From the NCBI GenBank assembly GCA_013398175.1, contig VZRZ01004297.1, positions 124,001 to 188,000 of the forward strand: 64,000 bases of DNA, read 5' to 3'. Both the position numbers and the translations under genes were made by a program. The notes below the pieces were generated by a model. The model saw only the letters and a list, made by a program, of their open reading frames with translations, searched no databases and had not been told where the DNA came from. Of the stretch, positions 22,406 through 33,760 are shown one piece after another. The DNA comes from Climacteris rufus. Taxonomy: Eukaryota; Chordata; Aves; Passeriformes; Climacteridae. Position 1 is the first letter of the stretch. The number at the start of each line of letters is the position of its first letter.

Positions 22406-25400
22406 CTGCCTAGGATGTAACATGTCCAGAATGCACATGCTGCATGTGCAGCAAGTTTCCTTGTTGCAGGTAGATGAAAAGACCCTGACTCAAATCCCGC
22501 AGGAGAATTTGGCAAGTCCTTTGTTGGCTTGTCCATGTTTTTGCATTATTCAAGCAATTCAAAGTAGAGTGTAGGTTACTCAGGGACCCTTTGTGAGAAG
22601 CCAGAACAGAGATAGTCTGGTGAAAAATGCAGGAAAATTAGGAAAGATGAAGCAGTAGGATGCCCTGGGCAGATAGCAAGGGAGGCTCTGTTGAGGAAGA
22701 AGGACTGCTAATGTTGGATGTGGTGACTGGATAAGGTCAGAAAAGTGGGTGCTTGTAGCTTCTACACCTGACAATGTGTGGGTTCACTCTGGGTCCCCCT
22801 TGCAGACATTTTGTCTCCTGAATTTCAGCAGTATTGCACAGGGCAGAAATCAGTGCAGCTTTATAGGATGCAAGTCAGTGCCTGCAGCCAAATCTGGTTT
22901 TGAATTTGGGAGCAGCTATCAAGCAGCACGGCCCCCTTCTTGAACTTTTCACAGTTGTGTGTCCATTTAGGGCTTTGCACATCTGTGCATATCAAGTGCT
23001 CCCCAATTACAGAAATCTGGCATACAGAATCACTCATCTCTTTCAGGAGTAAGTGAAAAATTTGCCTTGTGTTGCCTGGTTTTGGCAGTGATTCTCACCC
23101 TTTTATCCGAAGCCCTTGAGATGTGAGAAGCAGGGATGGTTCCTTGCACACTGCAGATGGGCTGCTGCATGACAGAAATGAAATGATTCGTCTTGTGTGT
23201 AATCCAGAGGCTCAGCTGAGTTGCTCATCAAGCCCTTTATAAACCACTTTGTAGACTGCCACTGCTGCTTATTACTTATGATATCTTACATTGTCTGATG
23301 AGTTACAGGATTTTGCTTGCTGCTTCTTCCATCACATTGAACTCTGGAGCAGCTTTAGTGTCTCAGGGCAGCTTCTGCTGACTCAGAGCAACAGGGCCCT
23401 GCCGATGAGCAGTGAGGGGTTTGGAAGTGCACTGTGCAAGCTACTGGGTCTCTGGAAGCCAGAGGGTGTGGGCTTCCATCAGGTATGCTTAGAAATACTC
23501 AGCATGGTGGGATGTGCGTGAGAAACTTTTTGCAGCTCTCTGATGGTGTTTTGGTGTTAAGCACACTTGCGCTGGTCAGGAGGAGGCACATTCTCTCTCT
23601 GCTCTGCAGGGCTTTTGGGTGCAATACCTGTATCTTCTGGAGCTGAGAGTTTCATTTTCTCACTAACAAATACAAGTCTCTGCAGGAACGAAAAGCACTG
23701 AAGTGCTGGAGAAGGTTCTGAGGGAAGCTGTCTGGGAGAAGCTCTGATATGAAAGTGTCCAGCTTTGGCTCATCATGGTGTGGTGGGGATAAGCGGATCA
23801 GCTGAAAGTCTCTTACACTGTGTGCTGCTGGCTCTTGCTGCAAACTTTTTCCCTTATATTTTTTTCCTCTTGCTGTGTGCAAGAGGAAAATACCACAGCT
23901 GCTTTCTTTGAAAAGCCATGTCTTCTCAGCAGCTCCTGTGTCTGGGAGGCAGGCAGTGAGGTACGCTGAACACATCAACACTAAACCCCCTGGAAAAGAT
24001 TGTTTATGATGCAGCCATCCTGGTGGAGTGCTGGGAGACAAGCCTTGCTGATGGCATAATTCAGGAGCTCACTCTTTGCTTCAGAAGATGATTCTTGCTA
24101 TCAATATTTCCAAATAAAGCAGGGACTTTCAAGGGTGTGGGGAGGGCAGCCTGCCTGCCTAGCCCTGAGCCACAGGGTTGTTTTGGGCATGGCAGGGCTG
24201 GCTTTGGGGAGGCCTGGCACAACCCCAGGAGAAAGCTGCCACAGAAGGCAGGGTCCATCCATGCTCCCAGAAGCAGCACAAGGATTGTGGGCACACATTA
24301 GCAATGTGAGCTGACTCTTAGGTTTACTGCATGCTCCTACAAATTTAGCCAGAGTCTGAACCAGTTAAGAGAAAAACACTTCTTGCCTTTCACAGAAGCA
24401 CTGCCTGGGGTTGGGTCTAAGGCTTTGGTAGGTACTTTTAGCTTTAACTCTCTTTGATTGGCAATCCAGCTCTGTTTTGCAACCATGTGAAATGAGAGGG
24501 ATTCCCAAAGACATCTGGAGTTTTCCCCACCACCTCTAGGCAGAATCCCTCCCTGCAGCCTTACAGTCCTGTTCCCTCACACTTATGCCTGGAGTCCAGA
24601 GTCCTCCTGCACTGACACCCTGGATTGCTGAGCTCCCTGTCCAGCCTCTCTCCTCCCTTTTCTGTGTTGATGCACAGTACTGCCCTGTTTTGAAATTGTT
24701 TATTTTCCTCCTGGCTTCCTTCACCTTGTCAAAAATCAGAAAAGACCAAGGGCAGGACATTTTCCCCATGGTCTGGCTCAGGAGGGAGGGTGCTGAGGGG
24801 CACCATGCCATGGGCAGAGCTGGAGGTTGGGGAAGGAGTCCCAGTGCTGGCCCCAGGCAGCATTGGCCAGCCTGGATTTAGCCCCAGGCTCCTCTGCATC
24901 ACCATGACCTACATACACCCCTGCTGCTGGTGGATGTGTTCCCAGACTTTTAAAGAGTTTGTTCCCCTTGGCCTTGCTGGGAGGAGCCAGGGAGGTTTTT
25001 TGGGGCCAGGCTCAGCACATTGCTCGCCTTGGAAGAGCTCCTTAGCATGCAGTTTTTGCTGTGTAAATAATAAATCATACATTTAATATTAAACTTCCTG
25101 TGCACTTAGCAGACCTTGTTGTGCATGTGAAACCCGGCAGATGAAGTGCATGAAGGTGGTTTGTCTTTTACATGCAGGATTTCTAATGTGCCCCATTCTT
25201 TTGGGGGGCAGAGGGGGAACAAGGTTTGATCCTTTGCTCTTCCCTCTGCTCCTCCAGTCATACCTCAGTGCATCTTCTACTGTGCTGAGCACATTCCTCA
25301 TAGATCCTCTGCCTTGGCCATCCTGCCCTTTCAGCCGCAACCAACTGCCTCTCCTCATCCTTCTGCACTAAAGCCTCAGCTGCCCACATGGCCATGGTTC

Positions 25401-26200
25401 AGTGCACAGCCCAAGAGGACCACAGACATTGGCAGGGAAACCCTGAGGGATTTCCTCATAGTGAAACAGCAGAAATGCGTGTGCAGAGCTCGGTGGAACT
25501 GAGACAAGATTGCTTACTGGCAGGGAACTCAGCAGGATGCTGGAGCTCAGCAAGGATGATGGAGCAAGAGAAAATTATTCATTTGGGAAGGGAGGACTGT
25601 CAGTACAGTGGGTGACGTCTGCCTGGTTAGCTCACAGACTTCCAGGGAGATGCTGGGAACCCCACTGCTGGAGTAATTTAAAATCCAGCTGTACTCAGCC
25701 CTAGGGAGGGATCCTGCATCAGCAGCAGGAAGCTGGTGTGGCTGTGCATGGATGCATCCATGGGTGAGGTGGTGGGCAGCAGCATGATGCAGTTGGCCTT
25801 TCCATCTCTGACTTCTGTGGCTCAAAGACCATCGATCATTTTGGAAAGCTAACCACATTACCCCACGGTTTCAGGTGAATAAGGAAGCAGGCGGAATCTC
25901 TGGGGATCTGACACACTGTAAAGCAGGCATCCATCTGGGAGAGCATTATTGCATTAGCTCAGCATTCCTGTTGGTATTGATGCATGTCCTGCTCTTGCAT
26001 TGCTTCTCGCAAGCAAAGGCTGTGTGGGGACGAGACGAGGATGGGCGCCCTGATTAGGTGCTGTTGTTTGTTTGTATAGGATTCATGGGAGGCAGAGGGA
26101 GGGAAGATATCTGCATGAAGATGAAAAATGATGCTGCACATAAAGCTAGCTCTGAATCTACAGAGCTGGCCTTTAATTCAGTCGTCATAGTCTGAAAGTA
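22406..26200. other. Gene-free stretch
   Basis: No supported gene. The longest frame is 129 codons on the minus strand (23652-24041), with no recognisable domain. Composition alternates between GC-richer (24100-24900) and AT-richer blocks. I recognise no transposon. Confidence 0.55.
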
Positions 26201-26214
26201 ACACACACACACAC
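26201..26214. repeat. (AC)7 dinucleotide repeat
   Basis: Seven AC units on the plus strand, followed by GTGCAA. Confidence 0.85.
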
Positions 26215-26651
26215 GTGCAAAACCCAGGCTGCAGATCATGAATTTTGAGAAAATGAGCCCTCGGCTCCCTCCTTCCAAGCTTTACTTTTTGGAGAATGCC
26301 CTCCCCTCATTTTGGAAATGATTGCATTATCTCAAACTGCTTGTAAATCTTGTTAGCCAAGTAATATAGTTTGGACTAAATGTCTGTTCCTACATGAGCC
26401 TCAGGGGAGTATGGAAAATAACCAATGCAGCCCTGTTGCAACCTCCCACCAGCTCTACGAAAGAGACTCCTTTTTTCTGATTAAGCTCAGTTCCTTTCAG
26501 CAGTGAGGCAGAGAGGGGCAACAAGATTAATGAAAATTAGGTCTATTAAAGCCAGCCTTGTTTTCTAGTCCTGTGTATAGCCTTGCCACAAGCTGAACTC
26601 ATCACCAAATGCAGAATTAATCAAAGTGGAGTGCAGGCACTTGGTATCTCC
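26215..26651. other. Gene-free stretch between two dinucleotide repeats
   Basis: AT-rich, unique-looking DNA with no gene or transposon that I can recognise. Confidence 0.5.
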
Positions 26652-26678
26652 GTGTGTGTGTGTGTGTGTGTGTGTGTG
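26652..26678. repeat. (TG)13 microsatellite
   Basis: An uninterrupted run of alternating G and T, 27 bases long. It is long enough to be length-variable between individuals and could adopt Z-DNA under torsional stress. Confidence 0.95.
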
Positions 26679-29600
26679 AGCATGCACTGAGGTGACTGCA
26701 CCAGATGCATTTGCAATTGAAAGGAGCAGAGAAACAGAAGCAAGATGTTAGTTTTCCTATTTATTATTTACGTAGTTGAGAGTCTGCACCCAGCAAAGCT
26801 CGTGGAGCTGTGACTGATGAGTTAATTGGATACCACACTGGCATCTCTGGAAGAAGCTGTGGAAACCCAGGGACAGAAATAGTAGCTAGGACTGCAGGAG
26901 AGCATGTCCAATGTGTGTTGACGTGCTTAGCGATGCAAAGCCATAGCTCCTGCTCCTGTTCCAAAGGGAAGGGACTTGTCATCGTTGGTTTTATTTCCCA
27001 AAGGACTCCAGTGTAGGGTTAGCGCCTGTTAGATCAAGATTCCTTATATTTAAAGCTGTCTGATCCCCAGCTTTGGGGGAATTGCTGGGGATGTGCCAGA
27101 GACAGGACCAGCTGCATTTCTGTACCTCCCAGATGAGTGTCTCAGACTCTCAGTGTTGGTACTTTCCTCCTAACAGCTGCTGCCCCCCACCCCCTTTCCC
27201 TGCTTTTCTGACAGGGTTTTATAGGATGGGGAGGACCCTGAAGCCACTGGTGACAATGATTTCTCTGCCCATTCCTAGATGAGTGATTGCCCAGCTCACC
27301 TCCGTGCATGTGTGTGTGCCCCTCCTCCCTGTCCATGCAAAACCCAGAGCTTTCATTCTGCCTCAGTGGTGTTCCAGCTTCCAGTTTCCCTTTACCATGA
27401 ACCAAGTCCAGTTTCTCTCCAGGGATCCTCCAGGGACCAGGGGGCCTCCCCAGGCCTCACTAACTTACATGGGACTGTGTTGCATCCATTCTCCTTGCCC
27501 CAGTGCCATGATGGAGCTGGGTCTTGGCCAGTCGTGAATCCCCTTGCATGGCCAGTGGTGAAGCTGCTCCCACACCAAGGGGCTATTTATCTCACAGGGA
27601 CAATGCAAGGTGAGTGAAGGGACCTGGAGAGTTTCTCACTGCCCCTTGGTGAAACAACCCTGATGGGGGGCAAGAAGGAAACACCCCCAGCCTCTCTGTA
27701 GCAGTGTTTGGAATCTGCTTTGGGGCTAAACACCTCTAAACATTTTTCATGTGATGCCTTTGGAAGAAAACCACGGACTTAAATTGTCTGAAAGCCAGTT
27801 TAAGCCTGCTGATGGCAAACAGGATGAAGAGAGTCCAACAAGAAGAAATCAAGGTACTCCTTTCCCTCTGGATGTTGCCAGATGTCTGTGTTGAGGTGCT
27901 CATTCCCATCACCTTACACCAGTCCCCTAAAGATGATCCCTGAAGCAGGCCAGAGGGTCATGTAGCTGTGACAGGTGACTGTGCTGGCTCTCCCACAAAC
28001 ACTTTGCAGAGAGCTTGGGCATTCTGGTGGACCACACTGCCTTCAGGAGCAAAGCAGCAGCGGAAAACATGGATATTACCTTTCCAGTCTCTCTAAAGAG
28101 ATTGTGGGGATGTCTGCAGTGGAGATTTCCTGTGGGCATGAGTCAGTCCCAGAAGGCTGGCTTTTACATGTCACCCATCTTTCTTCATCACCCTGCAGCA
28201 AACAGAAGAGAACAACAGATAATGGCCCACTGGGGTTGCCAAGGTCAGAGCAGGGGCTGGGAATAGCATTAGGGTCTTTTTTTCCCCGTGGTGGGATGAC
28301 TGAAAGGTGACCAGCAGGCCTCTGTGCACCCTGTTTTTGCTGCAGGCATCACCATGCCAGGCCCTGGCTGCACTTGCTCAGTGCCAGGCACAGCTCCATG
28401 TTTTTCTGTGGCCAGGAAGCCCTGAGCCAGCGGCAGTCACTGTTGGAGAGCACACTCAGGGGGACCAGATGGGCAGAGCCCACCAGCAAACTCAGTCCTA
28501 TGCCCTGTCCAGGTGCTGAGCTACTGCAGGACCTCAGCAGAGTCACTTTGTTCCTGTGTTGCTGCTCATCCCTATCCATCATCGCAGAGCTATTCCATAT
28601 GGAAGATGTCAGTGCTTCTATGGCACAAGAAGAAAATATCAGTGTATCCAAGGGTACACAAAACTAAGAAATTAAGTTGCTTCACCCTGCAAACATCCCC
28701 CTACCATGGTAAGTGGTTTACTTGAGCTCAGTTTGTGGACCTTGCCTCACAGCAGCCAGAATCTGGAGTTTCGTTCCCACCACAAAGCTGAGCCCACTGT
28801 GGGAATATCTTGTCCCTTTCTGTATCCCCACCACTGATAAGGAGCAGCCACTTTCCTCACTCTCTCTCAGGGAGAGTCCCTTTCTAACTCTGAGCAACAC
28901 CAGCAGGGTCCCAAGCAAAGACAGAGGGCAAAAAAATCTTTTTGTTCCTGCAGCAGAGAAGCCCTGCCAGGGTACCCCAGCTGGAGACAGGCATCACAAG
29001 CATGTAACTGGGTGGTCAGCTTTGGGCTCTGTAACTGTTGGAGAAGGGTGTGAGCAGATCTAGAGAGCACTTTCCCATAGGAAAGAACAGGAGGATGTGA
29101 CCTCTGGAAGTGCACCCTGGGCTGCCTGTTTGCCCTCTGCATCTTGTAGTTGATTTCATTTCCAAATCCATCTCTTCCAACCCAGGCACTCAGCCGTGAA
29201 GCACAAGGTTGAAGGAGTCAAGCCAGGGAGGGAGCATGGAGAAACAAGGTTGCTGTAGGATAAAAACAGCTGATGGTTGAAATCCTATCCACTGAGAGCC
29301 AGGGGAAACCCTCCTCCATGGGTTATGCTGAGTCTTACACAGTCCAGAGAAAAGAGAATTAAATTACTCCCCTTATCCGGTAAATTCAACCCTTTTTGCT
29401 GTCTATGGCAAATTTTTTTGTTCATCTTATTGCATGCATTTCAATAGTCATCTGGATTCCTTAAGTTCTCCTTATTAGGGGTTAGGTCAGACTCTCCCAA
29501 ATGAGCAGAAGGCTGCCTCCCTCTGCTGGGTCCACACATGCCAGGTGAGCTTTGCAGACCTCAGCTGGTCTTCAGCCTTTGCCAGGCCCTTGAACAACCA

Positions 29601-29829
29601 CACTGAAAGGGTGGGCATGGAAATTGAATGGTCTCACTGGTGCTGCGCTGTCATGTCCCTGACTCGCTGCCCATAAACACCTCCATTTCCATGCACCCAG
29701 CTCAGGACACACAGCATGGTGGTGGGAGAGCTGCACCATTTCCAGAATCAGTGGTCTGGGCCTTCGAACCCTCTGCCAGCACCTTTGGACCAATTCTTTG
29801 GTGCTAGTTGTTTGGCCTGGAGTGAATGA
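26679..29829. other. Gene-free stretch
   Basis: No supported gene. Open frames reach 116 codons (28713-29063, +), overlapped by antisense frames. A sequence resembling a CTCF core lies on the minus strand at 29511-29530. No transposon was recognised. Confidence 0.55.
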
Positions 29830-30260
29830 GAAAATATATTGTTAATACTTCCTCATAAAGACAAGGGGGCTTGCATGCCTTTTTATAAAGTTTCATTTAA
29901 AGTAACTCTATTTTGCTCCTAAACATCTGATTCTGTCTTTAATCACGCTAATCTCCTGACCTCAACAACACTTTGTCAGTGCCGCAATTTGGTGCACTTC
30001 AGGTAAGAATATAAAACCCCTTTTTTTTCTTTGAAATCCGTTGCCTTTTCATTTCACCGAGAGATCATTTATTCTTGTGTCAAGGAAGGATAAATGAGAA
30101 GTGTCAGGCAGACCTTTTATATATTGCTTTATCTTTAAGCTAAACAAATCCGCTGTGTGCAGCCTGGCTTAGTATGGAAATCTTTGCACTCCTTTATCAG
30201 TTGTCACCCTGTTACTTGATTTTCTGCCTTTCTGAAGCGCAATGACAGAAGCCTCATATG
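29830..30260. other. AT-rich island, strong candidate conserved non-coding element
   Basis: About 430 bases of AT-rich, non-repetitive DNA with several developmental-factor-like cores: TTTTATAAAGTTTCATTTAAAG-like blocks near 29880, TAATCACGCTAATCTCC near 29940 and CTTTATCTTTAAGC near 30128. Scattered CpGs (in CACGC, GCCGCA, CACCGA, TCCGCT) are retained despite the AT-rich context. Simple-repeat content is minimal. The composition is like that of vertebrate enhancers, but conservation could not be tested. Confidence 0.3.
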
Positions 30261-32487
30261 TGCCCTTGCAGCTGCTTCACTGGATGTTATTGTGCTGGTT
30301 TGATACTATTTTTTTTCAATCTACTGTTTGCACAGCAAAGGTTGTATTTTGTTTTCGTGATGTCGGAGTTCTTGGCTGGGCTGACTACTGAGAAGTCGTT
30401 TTCAGGAGCAGCTTCGGCTGATTTGCAATGTAGGGCATGTAGGAGTTGTTTGGGTCTTTTGCCATGGGTATATGTGTTCCTTTGCATTAGTTTCTTCAAA
30501 CTTCATCTTCCCACTCCCTTGTCCTCCTTGGGTGCCTTTGAAGGCTCTCATAGTTCTCTCTGAGCTTGAGTCAGATATGCATATACATGTATATTAGTCT
30601 ATTTGTATGTGGATACATGGACATGAGGACACACATACATTTTTCTCAGCCTGTTAAAGAACTTATAATGCCCTCTTTATCCTCCCATGCACCCCACAGG
30701 TGAGCTTGTTCTCTTGAAAACTGACCACTTCTTCTTCCTCCTTTTTTTCCACTTCAGACATATTTTCAAAGCCACAGCCTCTCTCAGATCTCTCAACTAT
30801 TGTCACTGGCTTCCACTGCCCTCCTTTCGTGGGGGCTGGACCAGGTTGAAGCCATCTGATCTACGCACGAGATACGCACAGAGTGCTCTTAGATGCTTAT
30901 CCTCAAATTTCCTGCTCTGACACCAGACACCTCTGGCTGATGGCTCACTCTCTCCTCAGATTTAATTCAGTTACTGCACAAAGCCACTTTGTACCCCAAA
31001 AAAAAGGGTCGGAAACTTTTTGTACCACATGTGAGCTGGGGGCAGGAGAGGAAGACAAAGCGCCAAAGGCTTTTTCTTTTTGCTCTGCCAGCAAACCAAC
31101 GAGGCTGAGCAGATCCATTGCTACTGGCCACCCATCACACACTGCCCCACTGGGTGCACTGAAACCCAAATAAGCAAGCACGCAATCAAATCTAATTCCC
31201 ATCCAGCAACCCATCCAGAAACACACAGCCAGCTCCTTAGAGAGTGTAAATCACCACAGCCTGCTGAAGACAGTGGAAGGGTCCATGCAGGATCAGGGCC
31301 AGGTTCTGTGTTTTCCAGGTGGGCCATGAAGCAATATCGCTGCTGCAGATCCAGGCAGCCTCCCTCAGCAGAGGGGGAGGGACAGCTTCTTTGGGAATCC
31401 TTAAGGAGACCAGGAGCAACATGAGCAAATTTTATATAAGGCAGTGAGGATTCTGGCCTCTTTACATCCCGAAATAAGATGGATGGTATCCTCTTGGGTG
31501 AACAGGAGCAGAGCTACTGCACTGCTTGCCTTTTGTTATAGACTTTCAGCTTTAGACCCACCTTAAGGGGGGCCAGATTCCTTCATTTTATGATTTTTAA
31601 AAATTCATTTAAGTTAACCGCATGTTCACTGAGTTCATTTGTGGCAAATTACCCAATGACAAGCCAAGGGGCGAGTGTTTTACTCTAGTGAGGACTGGTG
31701 TTTCATACAGCACAAGGAGCTGCTCTCTGATACATAAAATCCTGGTTCATCACGCTGGGAGAAATGGAGTGTATCCTGCATGCTGTTACTGAGCCTCTGT
31801 GAAACAATGTTAGATAGTATAGATGAGAAAGAGAACATAAAAACAGACTATGAGCTTTTTTTATCCCCAAGCAGCTCTGCAGTGTGCGTGGGGCGGGGGG
31901 TGGTGGGGGCAGAACTCAGTATTCTCTCATTTCAGTAAAGTCACGTTTCCCTTCAGACCGGGAAACCAGTCCCAACAAAAAAACACTTGGTGCCCCATGA
32001 ACTTTGCAAGCAGAAATGCCAGAAGCAACCTAAAGTAAGCAGTCCTGGTGGAGCTGTGTATTGAAATAAGGCAGGAGAGGGCTGGGGCAGGCTGCACATA
32101 AATGAAGCCTGGGGACAGCTGTGATCCTCTCCAAGCACCCTCCAGCCCTGCCTGCCAGAGAGGTGTTTGCTTCCTCCACTGGGTGCAGGTGGCTTTCCAC
32201 CACTCCCACAGGTCCCTGTCTCAGCCAGTCTAAAAAAAAAAGCAAAAACCCCACTGTGGCTCCCATCATGGGTACACATGCCACGCTGCTTTGCAGGGCT
32301 ACAGGGATTTCTATTACTTTTAGCAGGTGACAAAGGACTCCTGGATTAGATCCAAAGTGTACATAAACCTTCTCTATAAGGGCAAAGCCCTAAGGTTGTT
32401 TTTCTTGCTGATTTGGGAACTGAACCAACCCAAGGGTTTAAATGGCTTTGAAGCCCAGCTTCACGTGACTTGCCATCATAACCTCCA
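30261..32487. other. Gene-free stretch
   Basis: No supported gene. A 126-codon minus-strand frame (31953-32333) and a 114-codon plus-strand frame (31080-31424) have overlapping shadows. A G-rich run is present at 31888-31909. Near 30576-30600 there is an AT-rich imperfect palindrome. No transposon was recognised before the CR1 tail at 32488. Confidence 0.55.
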
Positions 32488-32684
32488 GTAAGGCACTGGA
32501 TCAGCTTGCCCAGAGAAGTTATGGATGCCCCATCTCTGGAATTCTTGAAGGCCAGGTTGGATGTGGCCCTGGGCAACAAGATCTAGTGGGTGGAATCCCT
32601 GCCTAAGGCAGGGAGGTAGGAATTAGATAATCTTTAAGTTCCCTTCCAACACAAAAACATCCAATGATTCTATGATTCCGTGAA
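32488..32684 (+). mobile_element. CR1 LINE, 5'-truncated 3' end
   Basis: This copy lies on the plus strand. It starts in the usual AGGCACTGGA...TTGCCCAGAGAAG region of late ORF2, passes through ATGCCCCATCTCTGGA and GGCCAGGTTGGATG, and ends in the CR1 3' UTR (TTAAGTTCCCTTCCAAC) and the octamer tail ATGATTCTATGATTCCGTGA. Only about 200 bp remain. It is moderately diverged from typical copies. Confidence 0.95.
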
Positions 32685-33429
32685 AATATGGATACATACA
32701 TGGATATACATGGTTCTAATGGCTCTATTGAGTGATTATGGTTGTGTCAGTGTCCTGGGCAGGGGAGACTCAGTTACTCTTGGCCAACATCACTGGGTGA
32801 ATTTACTGAAGCCCATTCTTTTTTCCTCATCCTGCCAATCTTCCCAGCTGGGAAAGTAATGAAAAGTCATGTCTGCTGCCACAGGAAAGGGAGAATAAGA
32901 AGAAATATGGTTGCTCCTGGAAGGGTGACTCCCCAGGTTGCTGCGTGAGATTTAGGCAAATGTGAGTCCTGGCAGAGGATGTGATAACCCCAATCTATCC
33001 TGTGAAAATGAGGGTGCAAAATCCAACTTAGGGCAAAGGGTCCTTGTCCTGCAGGATGCTGTGCCTCCTGCATGTCTGCACTGCACTGGGGGAGTTACAC
33101 TCCCACCTCTCTGCTCATGCACTGTACACAGCTCCCCAAAAGTGTGCCATGGGAATTCTTGAGCTGTCCTCCGGAGTCTTGGCCTGCCATCAGGGAGCAG
33201 GACCATGACCCTGGCTTTCAGTGTCAGTGGGGCAGTGAGATTGCTAATACCAACATTAACACTTGGAAATCTCCTGTGGCTAAAGAGCTGAGACCTCTGG
33301 TCTGAATTGCACTGAAATGAAGGGCAGATCAAAGGGAAGAATCTGGCCATGCTGATGTGCCTCTGTGTTTGCGTGTGTGCACATGCACAAAACAAGTTTA
33401 AAAAACCCCACTTGGGTATGATTCACCCA
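32685..33429. other. Gene-free stretch
   Basis: No supported gene. A 147-codon minus-strand frame (32952-33395) has plus-strand shadows (32962-33162, 33072-33305) and no recognisable motif. Confidence 0.55.
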
Positions 33430-33760
33430 AATATTGTGTGGGGGAATCATTTTCCACCAGGGAGCTAATTGCTAATTACATGAGTGTGAAGCAAATTGAT
33501 TTGCAAAGTTTTGTTCTTTGCAGCCAAAGAAAGCAAATTTTGCAGAAGCTGAGCTGATGGGTATTTAGGCAACGGAGGTATTGTTATTTCTGTCAGAGCC
33601 CTGAGTTGAAGTCTTTAGGAAAGCTATTGCTCTTTAAAATAACTTCACTTTATTTATTAGCTCAAAACTTTCCCAGAGTGAATGACAAATAAAGCCTGTG
33701 TTATTTTTCCAGGGCTTATTTTGAGATAAAAGCTATCTGATATAAGGGGTTCCTCTGGCA
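33430..33760. other. AT-rich island, possible conserved non-coding element
   Basis: Carries a paired homeodomain-type core GCTAATTGCTAATTACATG at about 33473-33483, the imperfect palindrome GCAAATTGATTTGC just after it, and TTTATTTATTAGCTC near 33650. Non-repetitive and AT-rich. Candidate enhancer by composition. Confidence 0.3.

Noticed and set aside
31888..31909. G-quadruplex at the G-rich run
   Set aside because: Only three separated runs of three or more G; a four-run motif is not met without splitting a run.
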